Made by a program: the position numbers and the translations under genes. This document shows positions 16,152 to 24,420 of a stretch of 64,000 nt of DNA, in pieces. The notes beneath the pieces were generated by a model, which did not search any database, was not told where the DNA came from, and was given only the letters and a program-made list of their open reading frames with translations. Source of the stretch: Erysipelothrix tonsillarum DSM 14972 (lineage in GTDB: Bacteria > Bacillota_I > Bacilli_A > Erysipelotrichales > Erysipelotrichaceae). Numbering within the stretch: the stretch's first letter is position 1; every line of letters starts with the position of its first letter. The stretch lies in contig NZ_KB892377.1 in assembly GCF_000373785.1 (NCBI RefSeq), positions 646,934 to 710,933 on the forward strand, read 5' to 3'.

Positions 16152-17450
16152 TTATAGCACGGCTGCAATTAAACTTGGTTTTTCAATTGTTTCATCATCA
16201 ATAATAAAACATTTCACCGTATCTTCGATGTGTTTATCCGTAATTGGCGTGTCACTGTATAAGGTTGCAAGTAAATCACCTGTATGGATATCTTCACCTA
16301 TGTCCTTGCGTAGGACAATCCCGGCTTTGTAATCAATGATATCTTCTTTAGTTTGGCGACCAGCACCAAGATGCATTGAGACAATTCCAAGTTCCATTGC
16401 TTTGAGGTCATGAAGGAAGCCTTCATTCTCGGCATAAACTTCTGCATGATATTGTGCTTTGGTAAAAGCTTCCAAATCATTAAATTGTGAGATATCTCCA
16501 CCTTGTGCTTCAATCCATTTCAAGAATGTTTCGTATGCAGCACCACTGCGAAGTGTTTCAAGTGCTAATTCATACCCTTTTTCAGGAGTTTCAGCAAGAT
16601 CAGCTTGGAAAAGCATATATCCCGATGCGACAAGACATAATTCTTCGAGATCTTTAGGACCTTCATTTTTGAGTGTCATAATCGCTTCTTCAACTTCTAA
16701 TGCATTCCCTATCGAGTGACCTAATGGTTGATTCATATTTGATAGCATTGCGTTAACTTCGCGACCTAAATTTCGACCAATTGTAATCATTGTATTAGCC
16801 AATTCGCGTGCATCATCAACTGTTTTCATAAATGCACCTTCGCCATACTTCACATCGAGCAGAATACAATCAGCCCCGCCTGCAAGTTTTTTTGACATAA
16901 TGGAAGACGCAATCAATGGAATAGCATTGACAGTCCCCGTAACATCGCGAAGTGCGTATAACACCTTATCAGCATAGACTAAGTTTCCTGTCTGACCGAT
17001 TACCGCAAGATTGATTTTATTAACTTGGTCGATAAAATCTTGACTCGACACTTCAATATTAAAACCTGGAATCGATTCTAACTTATCCAGTGTTCCTCCC
17101 GTATGACCCAAACCTCTTCCGCTCATCTTGGCTACTTTTGCACCCGCGGCAGCAACAATTGGACTTAAGATGATGGTCGTTTTATCGCCAACACCTCCGG
17201 TTGAGTGTTTATCAACTTTCTTCCCAACAATTGAGGATAAATCAATGACATCCCCACTACGCATCATTGCATCAGTAAGTGCTGTTGTTTCATCTAAACT
17301 CATACCTTTTAATACAATTGCCATTAAAAGTGCACTTGTCTGATAATCTTTTACAGAACCATCTGTAACCCCACTGATCCAAAAATTAATTTCTTCATTC
17401 GTTAATTCAATACCATCGCGTTTCTTTTCAATAATCTCTACAATTGTCAT
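16152..17450 (-). CDS. pdp: Pyrimidine-nucleoside phosphorylase
   Basis: 432 residues. The phosphate and nucleoside site KHSTGGVGDKTT near residue 81, MSGRGLGHTGGTLDKLESIPG near 110, and DVKYGEGAFMKT near 190 identify the thymidine/pyrimidine-nucleoside phosphorylase family. It releases base and (deoxy)ribose 1-phosphate from uridine and thymidine, supplying the DeoC pathway. It follows dfrA by 2 nt. Combining salvage with thyA and dfrA suggests joint control of thymidine pools. Confidence 0.95.
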   Translation of the reverse strand: MTIVEIIEKKRDGIELTNEEINFWISGVTDGSVKDYQTSALLMAIVLKGMSLDETTALTDAMMRSGDVIDLSSIVGKKVDKHSTGGVGDKTTIILSPIVAAAGAKVAKMSGRGLGHTGGTLDKLESIPGFNIEVSSQDFIDQVNKINLAVIGQTGNLVYADKVLYALRDVTGTVNAIPLIASSIMSKKLAGGADCILLDVKYGEGAFMKTVDDARELANTMITIGRNLGREVNAMLSNMNQPLGHSIGNALEVEEAIMTLKNEGPKDLEELCLVASGYMLFQADLAETPEKGYELALETLRSGAAYETFLKWIEAQGGDISQFNDLEAFTKAQYHAEVYAENEGFLHDLKAMELGIVSMHLGAGRQTKEDIIDYKAGIVLRKDIGEDIHTGDLLATLYSDTPITDKHIEDTVKCFIIDDETIEKPSLIAAVL

Positions 17451-17452
17451 AA

Positions 17453-17905
17453 TTATATCCTTTCGTAAGTTACTTGTTTAAAAGTACTGTATTCAACCTG
17501 ATTCTTGATCTTGAATTCTAAATCAGAAAAATCCGGAAAAAATGTATCACCAACAACATCATTCGGTATGTATGAAATGATTAGTTCGTGAGCAAAAGGC
17601 AAACTTTGAGCGTAGATTTCTCCACCCCCTGCGATAAAAATATCTTCATTTGAATGTTCGTTTTCTTTTAAAAATGCCATAAGATCTGGAATTGCATTCT
17701 CAAATGATTTACTGCGCGTTACAACATATATTTCTCTTTGATCCAATTTGGTTGGCAATCCTTCAAACGTTTTGCGTCCCATCACTACTTTTTGGTTCAA
17801 AGTCGTCGCCCTAAAGTGTTGTAAATCTTCCTTATTATGCCATGGCATTGATCCATTAAGACCAATCGTTCGATGTTGATTCATCGCTACAATAATTTTA
17901 ATCAT
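17453..17905 (-). CDS. dfrA: Dihydrofolate reductase
   Basis: 150 residues, slightly short for the family. Motifs: IVAMNQHRTIGLNGSMPWHNKEDLQHF with the catalytic acidic residue, VVMGRKTFEGLP, and FIAGGGEIYAQSLP. It regenerates tetrahydrofolate, which thymidylate synthase converts to dihydrofolate. The start shares one base with the thyA stop, a common thyA-dfr pairing. I see no feature that says whether it would be resistant to antifolates. Confidence 0.96.
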   Translation of the reverse strand: MIKIIVAMNQHRTIGLNGSMPWHNKEDLQHFRATTLNQKVVMGRKTFEGLPTKLDQREIYVVTRSKSFENAIPDLMAFLKENEHSNEDIFIAGGGEIYAQSLPFAHELIISYIPNDVVGDTFFPDFSDLEFKIKNQVEYSTFKQVTYERI

Positions 17906-18774
17906 TAAACACTTACCTTAGCCTTGATTCTTGGATGAGGATTATAGTCAACGACTTCAAAATCGTCAAACTTAAAGTCCGTTATTTCTTTTTGATCTCC
18001 ATGAATTACCAAGCGTGGTAGCGGGCGTACTTCTCTGCTCAACTGGGTTTGAATTGCATCAAAATGATCATTGTAAATGTGTAAATCTCCAAAAGTATGA
18101 ATAAATTCACCCACCTCCAAATCACAGACCTTTGCAACCATATGAAGTAACAGTGCATATGAAGCAATATTAAATGGAACACCTAGAAAAACATCCGCGC
18201 TGCGTTGATATAATTGCAATGATAACTTATTATCATTGCTTACATAAAATTGCATGAATGCATGACAAGGTGGCAGTGCCATTTGATCAACTTCTGCAGG
18301 ATTCCATGCGCTCATTATAATACGTCTTGAGAACGGATTCGTTTTGATTGTATCGATTACATTTTGTAATTGATCGACACCTCCAAAGTCGCGCCATTGT
18401 TTTCCATAAACTGGTCCCAATTCTCCGTACTTTTGAGCAAACGCATCGTCATTGATAATGCGTTCCACAAATTCATCCATGGATTCCCCCGCGAAATCTT
18501 TCGATTCTTGAAACAGTTGATAAGGCCATTCATTCCAAATACGAACCTTGTTTTCTACAAGCCACTTAATATTCGTATCCCCGCTAACAAACCATAATAA
18601 TTCTTTAGCAAGGGAAGGAAAATGAACTTTTTTAGTTGTTAGTAGAGGAAAACCCTCACTCAAATCAAAACGCATTTGATATCCAAAAACACCTTTAGTC
18701 CCTGTTCCTGTGCGGTCCTCCCTTGAAGTACCGTTATCTAATACGAACTGACACATTTCCAAATAATTTTTCAT
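17905..18774 (-). CDS. thyA: Thymidylate synthase (ThyA)
   Basis: 289 residues. Motifs: [17 protein letters not shown], the catalytic cysteine in [32 protein letters not shown] and the C-terminal [10 protein letters not shown]. It makes dTMP from dUMP using methylene-tetrahydrofolate. It heads the long minus-strand operon; a TATAAT sits at 18797-18792, although I see no good -35 element. Confidence 0.97.
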   Translation of the reverse strand: MKNYLEMCQFVLDNGTSREDRTGTGTKGVFGYQMRFDLSEGFPLLTTKKVHFPSLAKELLWFVSGDTNIKWLVENKVRIWNEWPYQLFQESKDFAGESMDEFVERIINDDAFAQKYGELGPVYGKQWRDFGGVDQLQNVIDTIKTNPFSRRIIMSAWNPAEVDQMALPPCHAFMQFYVSNDNKLSLQLYQRSADVFLGVPFNIASYALLLHMVAKVCDLEVGEFIHTFGDLHIYNDHFDAIQTQLSREVRPLPRLVIHGDQKEITDFKFDDFEVVDYNPHPRIKAKVSV

Positions 18775-18820
18775 TTTATCACCTATGTACTATTATACAA
18801 AAAATTCGTTGTCTTTGGTA

Positions 18821-19111
18821 CTATTTCGGGTATAAGAACTCAAGATGTTCCGCAATTAAGATATATTTATCACCTTTAATTTCTAATCGTCCCTTAACTG
18901 AGATTAAACTCCCCGGTTTGCAAGACTCAGTTGTGGTTTCGCTTGCTCCACGCCACAATAAAATCGGGAATGTATCCTTACGGAAGGTTCCGCATGCATC
19001 ACGAAAATTCGATGTAACACTAACGTGCATCAAAGCATAACTCGCATTGGTGTGATTTTCGATTGGTACGGGCATCGTTTCAACATGCCCAACAAGTTGA
19101 ACAAAATTCAT
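18821..19111 (-). CDS. Short single-stranded DNA-binding-like protein
   Basis: 96 residues from ATG 19111, with AGGAGG 7 nt upstream. It opens MNFVQLVGHVETMPV and has the OB-fold pattern of SSB (VSVTSNFRD, FPILLWRGAS, GSLISVKGRLEIKGDKYILIAEHLEFL). It lacks the flexible acidic C-terminal tail that true SSB uses to recruit partners, and is well below the usual 150-180 residues. It may be a PriB-like or SsbB-like accessory protein. It precedes thyA by 46 nt. Confidence 0.75.
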   Translation of the reverse strand: MNFVQLVGHVETMPVPIENHTNASYALMHVSVTSNFRDACGTFRKDTFPILLWRGASETTTESCKPGSLISVKGRLEIKGDKYILIAEHLEFLYPK

Positions 19112-19213
19112 AAATTCCTCCTGTATAAAAAATCTTTCGTGGTTACCCACATTTCTAAATGTACTTTAAATCTTATTATCCCTACAATATTTTTTAATAA
19201 ATACAATAAAAAA

Positions 19214-19237
19214 GATTAGATTTATTAAAATCTAATC
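19214..19237 (-). terminator. Terminator after the M16 peptidase pair
   Basis: GATTAGATTT-ATTA-AAATCTAATC forms a 10-bp hairpin. On the minus strand it is followed by TTTTTT. It overlaps the last codons of the M16 peptidase gene and lies about 100 nt before the SSB-like gene. Confidence 0.85.
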
Positions 19238-20482
19238 CTTTTTCATTATTAAGAATGAATCATCACTGTTCTCAATCATTGCAGCAACCTTTTCTAGAGC
19301 TTCGAAAGGTAGGTCACGAATCATTTCCAAATATTCAAAATAAGACACGCCATCAAAATGAGCCCGGCCCAAGGTAATGGCAAGTTCATCCGTCTTGCTC
19401 AAAGACATAATCATTTCACCATAATAACGCTTGGTAAGTTGATTGAAAGAAGATTCATCGTACTGTAAATGACGCATTTTTGAATTAATCAATGTCTTAA
19501 AGGCTTCATGTTTAGACCCTTCATTTACAAAATAAACTACTCCAAACGATTCCCGAATATCAATGTCGTAACCGTAAGAGTCGGAAACAATCCCTGAATC
19601 CAACCAATCTTGGTACTCGGGTAACATTTCTGAAAAATTCATTTCTAAAAGCATACGAATCAAGAATTCATCTTTCAATTTATCGTTGTTGGTATAGGGG
19701 AATTTGAATGAATACGTCATCTTAGGTTCTTCTACATCCCCCAAAATTTCCCGTTCTTTGATTGCGACATGCATCGGCTCTTCATCAAAAACATCTTTAA
19801 CTGTTTCCACTTGTTTGCGATGATTCAGCGTCTCTTCAAGCACAATGCGTTCTACTTCATTTGGGTCTTTCGGTGTTACTATGGTCAATGACATCCGATG
19901 ATCTGCATAATTCATCTCATAAGCTCTACGTAAATCTGCTAATGTCGTTTCTGTAACACTTGCTTCTGTCCCCGCAATATCATAAATAAATGGATAATGG
20001 TGGAATAAATTAATGTATGTTTCATTTAATAAACGCATATCCGGCATTTGTTCATACATTTTTATTTCTTCGATAATGATGCCTTTTTCTTTTTCAACGC
20101 TTTCTTCTGTAACACTGAATTTGCTTACAAACTGAATCAAAAGTCGAAGTGGTGCTTCGAGGTCGCCATTATGTCCGAAGTAATACATCGTCTGCTCATA
20201 AGATGTAAAGGCATTTCCACTTGCTCCGAGTTCAGCAAATTGACTCAGAATATCTTTACTTTCGTCTTCGAAAAGTTTATGTTCAAGGAAATGGGCAACG
20301 CCAGATTTATGATTGATGAGCACACCATCTAAACTTTGTTTGAGATTCAAGGCACCAAAAGGTGTTCCGTAAACTGCGCTCGAACGTTTAAAACCTGGTC
20401 GATGAACTATGGTCACCGCTAACCCACTGGGAGTTGTAAACGTATAAACCTCTTCATTAAAATCATTCTTAACTTTAATCAT
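19232..20482 (-). CDS. ymfH: M16-family zinc peptidase (YmfH-like, active partner)
   Basis: 416 residues from ATG 20482, with AGAGG 8 nt upstream; a GTG three codons earlier overlaps that site. The inverted zinc motif HFLEH lies near residue 65 with a downstream EEIKMYEQ segment, so this partner can be catalytic. The protein is cytoplasmic by lack of a signal. It overlaps the preceding M16 homologue by 8 nt; the pair matches Bacillus YmfF-YmfH, whose exact substrate is not established. Confidence 0.88.
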   Translation of the reverse strand: MIKVKNDFNEEVYTFTTPSGLAVTIVHRPGFKRSSAVYGTPFGALNLKQSLDGVLINHKSGVAHFLEHKLFEDESKDILSQFAELGASGNAFTSYEQTMYYFGHNGDLEAPLRLLIQFVSKFSVTEESVEKEKGIIIEEIKMYEQMPDMRLLNETYINLFHHYPFIYDIAGTEASVTETTLADLRRAYEMNYADHRMSLTIVTPKDPNEVERIVLEETLNHRKQVETVKDVFDEEPMHVAIKEREILGDVEEPKMTYSFKFPYTNNDKLKDEFLIRMLLEMNFSEMLPEYQDWLDSGIVSDSYGYDIDIRESFGVVYFVNEGSKHEAFKTLINSKMRHLQYDESSFNQLTKRYYGEMIMSLSKTDELAITLGRAHFDGVSYFEYLEMIRDLPFEALEKVAAMIENSDDSFLIMKKD

Positions 20483-21695
20483 TTTTTTCACCTCTATATG
20501 CGAATATATACGGTTTTCGAATCGTGTTTAAAACTGCTTTCACATCAGCTTCAGTGACATCACGAATCTTCGCCTGCATGGATTCGATGGACTCATCAAC
20601 CTCTAACATATTATTTCTAAAAGTATGGTCCGCAATACTTTTAATTCGTTCTGAATTCCCTTCCAACGAAAGATCAAGATAATTGATTGCAGCTTGAATA
20701 TCCAAGGATTCATTGCGAATGATTTCAAACTGTTCTTCAATTAATGCCAACGTTTTATCTACATTATTATCATTGACCCCAGTTGCGATATAAAAAATCC
20801 CATCAAAAACTTGTCTTGAAGCATAAATTGAATAACACAAACTATGTTTTTCACGGATATTTTGGAAAAGTAGTGATGTTGGTAACTGACCTAAATAAGC
20901 GATAAATACCAAATAAGCATAATACAAATCATCATATGGTGTGATACTTGTTTGATATATACAGACAAGTTCACTTTGACTTCCCCTATAACGTTCTTCT
21001 TTGTATGTGTTCTCAATGGACGTTTTAAAAAGTGCATCCGCAATTGGTTTCGACATTCCTACATTAAACGCTTTAAAATCACAGGTTCGATTAATTCCCC
21101 CTACGAGATAGATTTGCTTATTGAATTCATGAATACATGCTTGATGTAGTCCTTTGATATCTTCAAGGGTGATTGATTCGAGATCATCCAAATCCCCTAA
21201 AGCATTGAGTTCAAATAATTGACCTGCTCCCGCATTTTTAAAACCTTTGATTAATGCATTTTGAGAAGCATTTTCTTTCACATGCAAATGGCTCATTCTT
21301 AAATTTTTCTTTGCTTCTTCGAGCGTCTGTTCGTTTAGAAGTGGGTATAAGTACATATCTTCAAGAAGTTTGATTTGTTCGTCGAGAAGCGGTTCATTTG
21401 TAAAGCGCTCATGAATCATTTTAATACCTAAATCAATAACTTGATAGGTCCCAAGTGTATAAGTTAAAGCACTGGTTTTCGCGCCATAAAGCATATCATG
21501 TCGTTTTGCTAGTGACGTTTTCGTGGGATTATCGATAAGGCGATCCCCCATCATGCGAGTGAGTAAATTCGCCATCGTATTTGTTTTTCTTTCAAGTTTT
21601 AATACAATTTTAAGCGAAAGATACACCTCATGAAATTTTTCTTCATTAATTAAATGAATCTGTATGCCGTTTTGTAATTTTAATTCTTCATTCAT
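20475..21695 (-). CDS. ymfF: M16-family peptidase homologue without the zinc motif (YmfF-like)
   Basis: 406 residues. It has the M16 two-domain layout (second half includes FQNIREKHSLCYSIYASR, the R/Y-containing region of the family) but no HxxEH at the N-terminus. This matches the inactive partner in bacterial M16 heterodimers such as YmfF. ATG 21695 follows GGAGG by 7 nt. Its promoter must face that of pncB across a 77 nt gap. Confidence 0.86.
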   Translation of the reverse strand: MNEELKLQNGIQIHLINEEKFHEVYLSLKIVLKLERKTNTMANLLTRMMGDRLIDNPTKTSLAKRHDMLYGAKTSALTYTLGTYQVIDLGIKMIHERFTNEPLLDEQIKLLEDMYLYPLLNEQTLEEAKKNLRMSHLHVKENASQNALIKGFKNAGAGQLFELNALGDLDDLESITLEDIKGLHQACIHEFNKQIYLVGGINRTCDFKAFNVGMSKPIADALFKTSIENTYKEERYRGSQSELVCIYQTSITPYDDLYYAYLVFIAYLGQLPTSLLFQNIREKHSLCYSIYASRQVFDGIFYIATGVNDNNVDKTLALIEEQFEIIRNESLDIQAAINYLDLSLEGNSERIKSIADHTFRNNMLEVDESIESMQAKIRDVTEADVKAVLNTIRKPYIFAYRGEKND

Positions 21696-21721
21696 GATAC
21701 ATCCTCCAAAAAATGATACAA

Positions 21722-21751
21722 TATAATAGCATTGTACATCAATATGATGTA
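21722..21751 (+). promoter_or_regulatory. -10 element and operator-like palindrome of pncB
   Basis: TATAAT (21722-21727) has no convincing -35 partner. A perfect inverted repeat TACATC-AATAT-GATGTA (21735-21751) starts where transcription should begin. A repressor bound there would block pncB. A niacin- or NAD-sensing regulator is the obvious candidate, but I cannot name it from the sequence. Confidence 0.5.
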
Positions 21752-21772
21752 AATAGAAAGAACGGTGGCAGA

Positions 21773-23221
21773 ATGATTAAACCTAATGATGCAGTCTTCT
21801 TGACTGATCTCTATGAATTCACAATGGCGTATACATATTTCAAACAAAATCGACATGAAGAAATTGTTTATTTCGATATGTTTACCCGAAAAATACCGAA
21901 CCAAGGTGGGTATCTCATCTTTAATGGTTTGAGCAAACTTATTGAAACTATAAACAATTTTAAATTTAATCAATCCCATATCGATTACCTTTATGAACAA
22001 GGCTTTACGGATCAAGCATTCTTAGATTATTTATTGAATTTAGAACTTAATCTGGATATATGGGCTGTGGAAGATGGCACGGTGGTATTCCAAAATGAAC
22101 CCCTTGTAACGGTACGCGGAACAGTTATTGAAGCTCAACTGATTGAAACACTTCTTTTACTATCCATCAATTATTCAACACTCGTAACGACGAAAGCAAG
22201 CCGCATCGTTAATGCAGCTCGCGGACGCGCAGTGTTGGAATTTGGAGCGCGTCGCGCTCACGGTTATGATTCATCCGTTGACGGTGCTCGTGCCGCAATT
22301 ATTGCTGGCTGCGTTGGAACATCACATACCCTCGCAGGTTATCAATATGGAGCCAACGTTTCTGGAACAATGGCACATTCATACATTCAACTTCACGATT
22401 CAGAATTTGAAGCTTTTATGGCGTTTGCAGAAATTAATCCTGATAATGCTATTTTCTTAGTTGATACTTATGATACTTTAGGTTCTGGAATTCCAAACGC
22501 GATCCGTGTCGCAAAGGAATACCTAATTCCTAAAGGATACCGTCTAAAAGCAATTCGTTTGGATTCGGGTGACCTTGCCTATCTCTCAAAAGAAGCACGA
22601 AAGATGCTTGATGAAGCTAACCTGCATGATTGTAAGATTATGGCATCGAATTCATTGGATGAGTATCTCATTGACGACTTAATTTATCAAGGGGCCCAGA
22701 TTGATTCATTTGGTGTTGGTGAAAACTTAATCACATCAAAATCTGAACCCGTTCTCGGTGGTGTGTATAAACTTGTTGCTCAAGAACACCCTGATGGTTC
22801 ACTCACGCCTAAAATCAAAGTTAGTGAAAATATCGAAAAAATTACAAACCCTAGCTATAAACGACTCTATCGTTTTTATGACAATCATACAAATAAAGCA
22901 CTTGCTGACTATATTGCACTAGCTGACGAAGTAATTCCGACAGATGAAATAACGATTTTTGATCCATCTGCTCCTTGGAAAAAGAAAACGCTCAAAGAAT
23001 ACCAAGTGCGTGAACTACAAGTTCCAATATATCAAAATGGAAACTGTGTCTACGAACTGCCTAATCTTGAAGAAATTGCTTTATATTCTCAAAAAGAGCT
23101 TGAAACAATTTGGGATGAAGTGAAACGGTTGCATTATCCACACCGTTATTACGTTGACCTTTCCCAAAAATTATACGATCTTAAACTTGAATTACTTCAT
23201 AATATAAGCAACAATAAATAA
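21773..23221 (+). CDS. pncB: Nicotinate phosphoribosyltransferase
   Basis: 482 residues from ATG 21773, preceded by GGTGG; the frame is open 20 codons upstream without ribosome site. Motifs: LTDLYEFTMAYTYF at the start, FGARRAHG and SGTMAHSYIQ, and IRLDSGDLAYLS near residue 265. It converts nicotinate, PRPP and ATP to nicotinate mononucleotide, the first step of NAD salvage. It stands alone on the plus strand between minus-strand operons. Confidence 0.96.
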   Translation: MIKPNDAVFLTDLYEFTMAYTYFKQNRHEEIVYFDMFTRKIPNQGGYLIFNGLSKLIETINNFKFNQSHIDYLYEQGFTDQAFLDYLLNLELNLDIWAVEDGTVVFQNEPLVTVRGTVIEAQLIETLLLLSINYSTLVTTKASRIVNAARGRAVLEFGARRAHGYDSSVDGARAAIIAGCVGTSHTLAGYQYGANVSGTMAHSYIQLHDSEFEAFMAFAEINPDNAIFLVDTYDTLGSGIPNAIRVAKEYLIPKGYRLKAIRLDSGDLAYLSKEARKMLDEANLHDCKIMASNSLDEYLIDDLIYQGAQIDSFGVGENLITSKSEPVLGGVYKLVAQEHPDGSLTPKIKVSENIEKITNPSYKRLYRFYDNHTNKALADYIALADEVIPTDEITIFDPSAPWKKKTLKEYQVRELQVPIYQNGNCVYELPNLEEIALYSQKELETIWDEVKRLHYPHRYYVDLSQKLYDLKLELLHNISNNK

Positions 23222-23233
23222 TAAAAAAGATGA

Positions 23234-23282
23234 GTTAGCCAATATATATCCCCCGTTTTTCATGGGTGAGCTAGAGGCTAAC
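23234..23282. terminator. Terminator of pncB, shared with the small minus-strand frame
   Basis: GTTAGCC (23234-23240) pairs with GGCTAAC (23276-23282), followed on the plus strand by TTTTCTTA and on the minus strand by TCATCTTTTTT. The long loop carries an imperfect copy of the repeat described in the findings. Confidence 0.7.
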
Positions 23283-23370
23283 TTTTCTTATGTTCGTGTT
23301 TCTTTAAAAAATTAAGATAAAGTAACACATCATTCATTATAGATTCTAGAAATACCTTACAAAAAAACAT
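23278..23370 (-). CDS. Possible 30-residue peptide, type I toxin-like layout
   Basis: ATG 23370 has a perfect AGGAGG 8 nt upstream and encodes 30 residues: a mostly hydrophobic first two thirds (MFFCKVFLESIMNDVLLYL) and a basic tail (FLKKHEHKKS). The ribosome site is the 3' arm of an 11-bp stem, so it would be hidden in the transcript. The frame ends inside the next hairpin. This resembles type I toxin messengers. It could equally be chance coding in an intergenic region made of two terminators. Confidence 0.35.
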   Translation of the reverse strand: MFFCKVFLESIMNDVLLYLNFLKKHEHKKS

Positions 23371-23374
23371 AATA

Positions 23375-23424
23375 AAAACCTCCTGTTTATATCATTTTAC
23401 GACGATATATATTCAAGAGGTTTT
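23375..23424. terminator. Bidirectional hairpin after nupQ
   Basis: AAAACCTCCTG (23375-23385) pairs with CAAGAGGTTTT (23414-23424; one G-U pair in RNA), with an inner TATATC/GATATA stem (23388-23393, 23404-23409). T runs follow on both strands. It lies downstream of nupQ on the minus strand and contains the ribosome site of the small frame at 23278-23370. Confidence 0.75.
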
Positions 23425-23466
23425 TTTACTATCCCGTTTTAATGGGACTATTTTATATTGAATTTT

Positions 23467-24420
23467 TTAACGTTTTCCTGCATCATAAGGCTGACCCGCA
23501 GCTTTCGGTGCAGCTGATTTTTTTGATGTAAATACTAATACCACTAATGTAGCTATGTATGGCAACATCTTAAATACTTGATCCGGAATGCCAAGGCCGT
23601 TTAAGAATGGGATTCCAGAATATACATTCGATAAGGTCAATGCAAGTGCAAAGAACAAGGAAGAGAAGAAAATAGTTTTTGGTCTCCATTGTCCAAAAAT
23701 CAGAATCGCAAGTGCAAGGAAACCATAACCATTTGCCGTTCCAGTAAATGAAGTACTAATTGGAACTGTAATAATTAAACCACCAAGACCCGCTAGAGCC
23801 CCGGAAATTAGTACACCTGCCCAGCGAATTCGTTTTACATTCCCTCCTGCGGCATCTAATGCGTGTGGATTTTCCCCTGCAGAACGCAGTCGCAATCCAA
23901 AACGTGTTTTGTAAATTACAAAAGTCGCAATAAATAAAATTGCAAGACCGATATAAGTTGAGATATAAGCATTGGTAAAGAATAACGGTCCAATAATAGG
24001 AATTTCTGATAGAAACGGAACTTTTCGAATTAAGAATTCATTTCTAAATGGAATTTCTTTTACAGAATAAAGTAAACGAGCAATATAAACTGTAAATGCA
24101 GGAGCAAACATATTGATTGCTGTCCCACTAATTGTTTGGTCCGCATTCATATTTATGGCAGCAAAGGCATGGACAGCACCCATAACGATTCCCGCAATAA
24201 TTGCTGCAAGCATTGCAACAATATATAGTAACTGTCCCGACATATAATTTTGAAGGAAAAATAAAGTAATTACTCCAAAAAATGTACCAAAAACCATAAT
24301 ACCCTCTAAAGCAATATTTACGATACCACCGCGTTCAGAGAATAGACCACCAAGCGAAACAACAAGTAACGGAATCGCTACATAAAGCATCTGTTGAACA
24401 ATAAATGCAAATGTATTCAT
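23467..24420 (-). CDS. nupQ: Nucleoside ABC transporter permease NupQ (YufQ)
   Basis: 317 residues with about nine hydrophobic helices. Family segments: IALEGIMVFGTFFGV, NADQTISGTAINMFAPA, and RFGLRLRSAGENPHALDAAGGNV. It pairs with NupP to form the channel of a BmpA-type nucleoside importer. It shares one base with the nupP stop. Confidence 0.92.
   Translation of the reverse strand: MNTFAFIVQQMLYVAIPLLVVSLGGLFSERGGIVNIALEGIMVFGTFFGVITLFFLQNYMSGQLLYIVAMLAAIIAGIVMGAVHAFAAINMNADQTISGTAINMFAPAFTVYIARLLYSVKEIPFRNEFLIRKVPFLSEIPIIGPLFFTNAYISTYIGLAILFIATFVIYKTRFGLRLRSAGENPHALDAAGGNVKRIRWAGVLISGALAGLGGLIITVPISTSFTGTANGYGFLALAILIFGQWRPKTIFFSSLFFALALTLSNVYSGIPFLNGLGIPDQVFKMLPYIATLVVLVFTSKKSAAPKAAGQPYDAGKR

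Noticed and set aside
20475-21695. Inactivated M16 peptidase as a decayed gene
   Set aside because: Loss of the zinc motif in one member of such pairs is normal for YmfF-type partners; the frame is intact.
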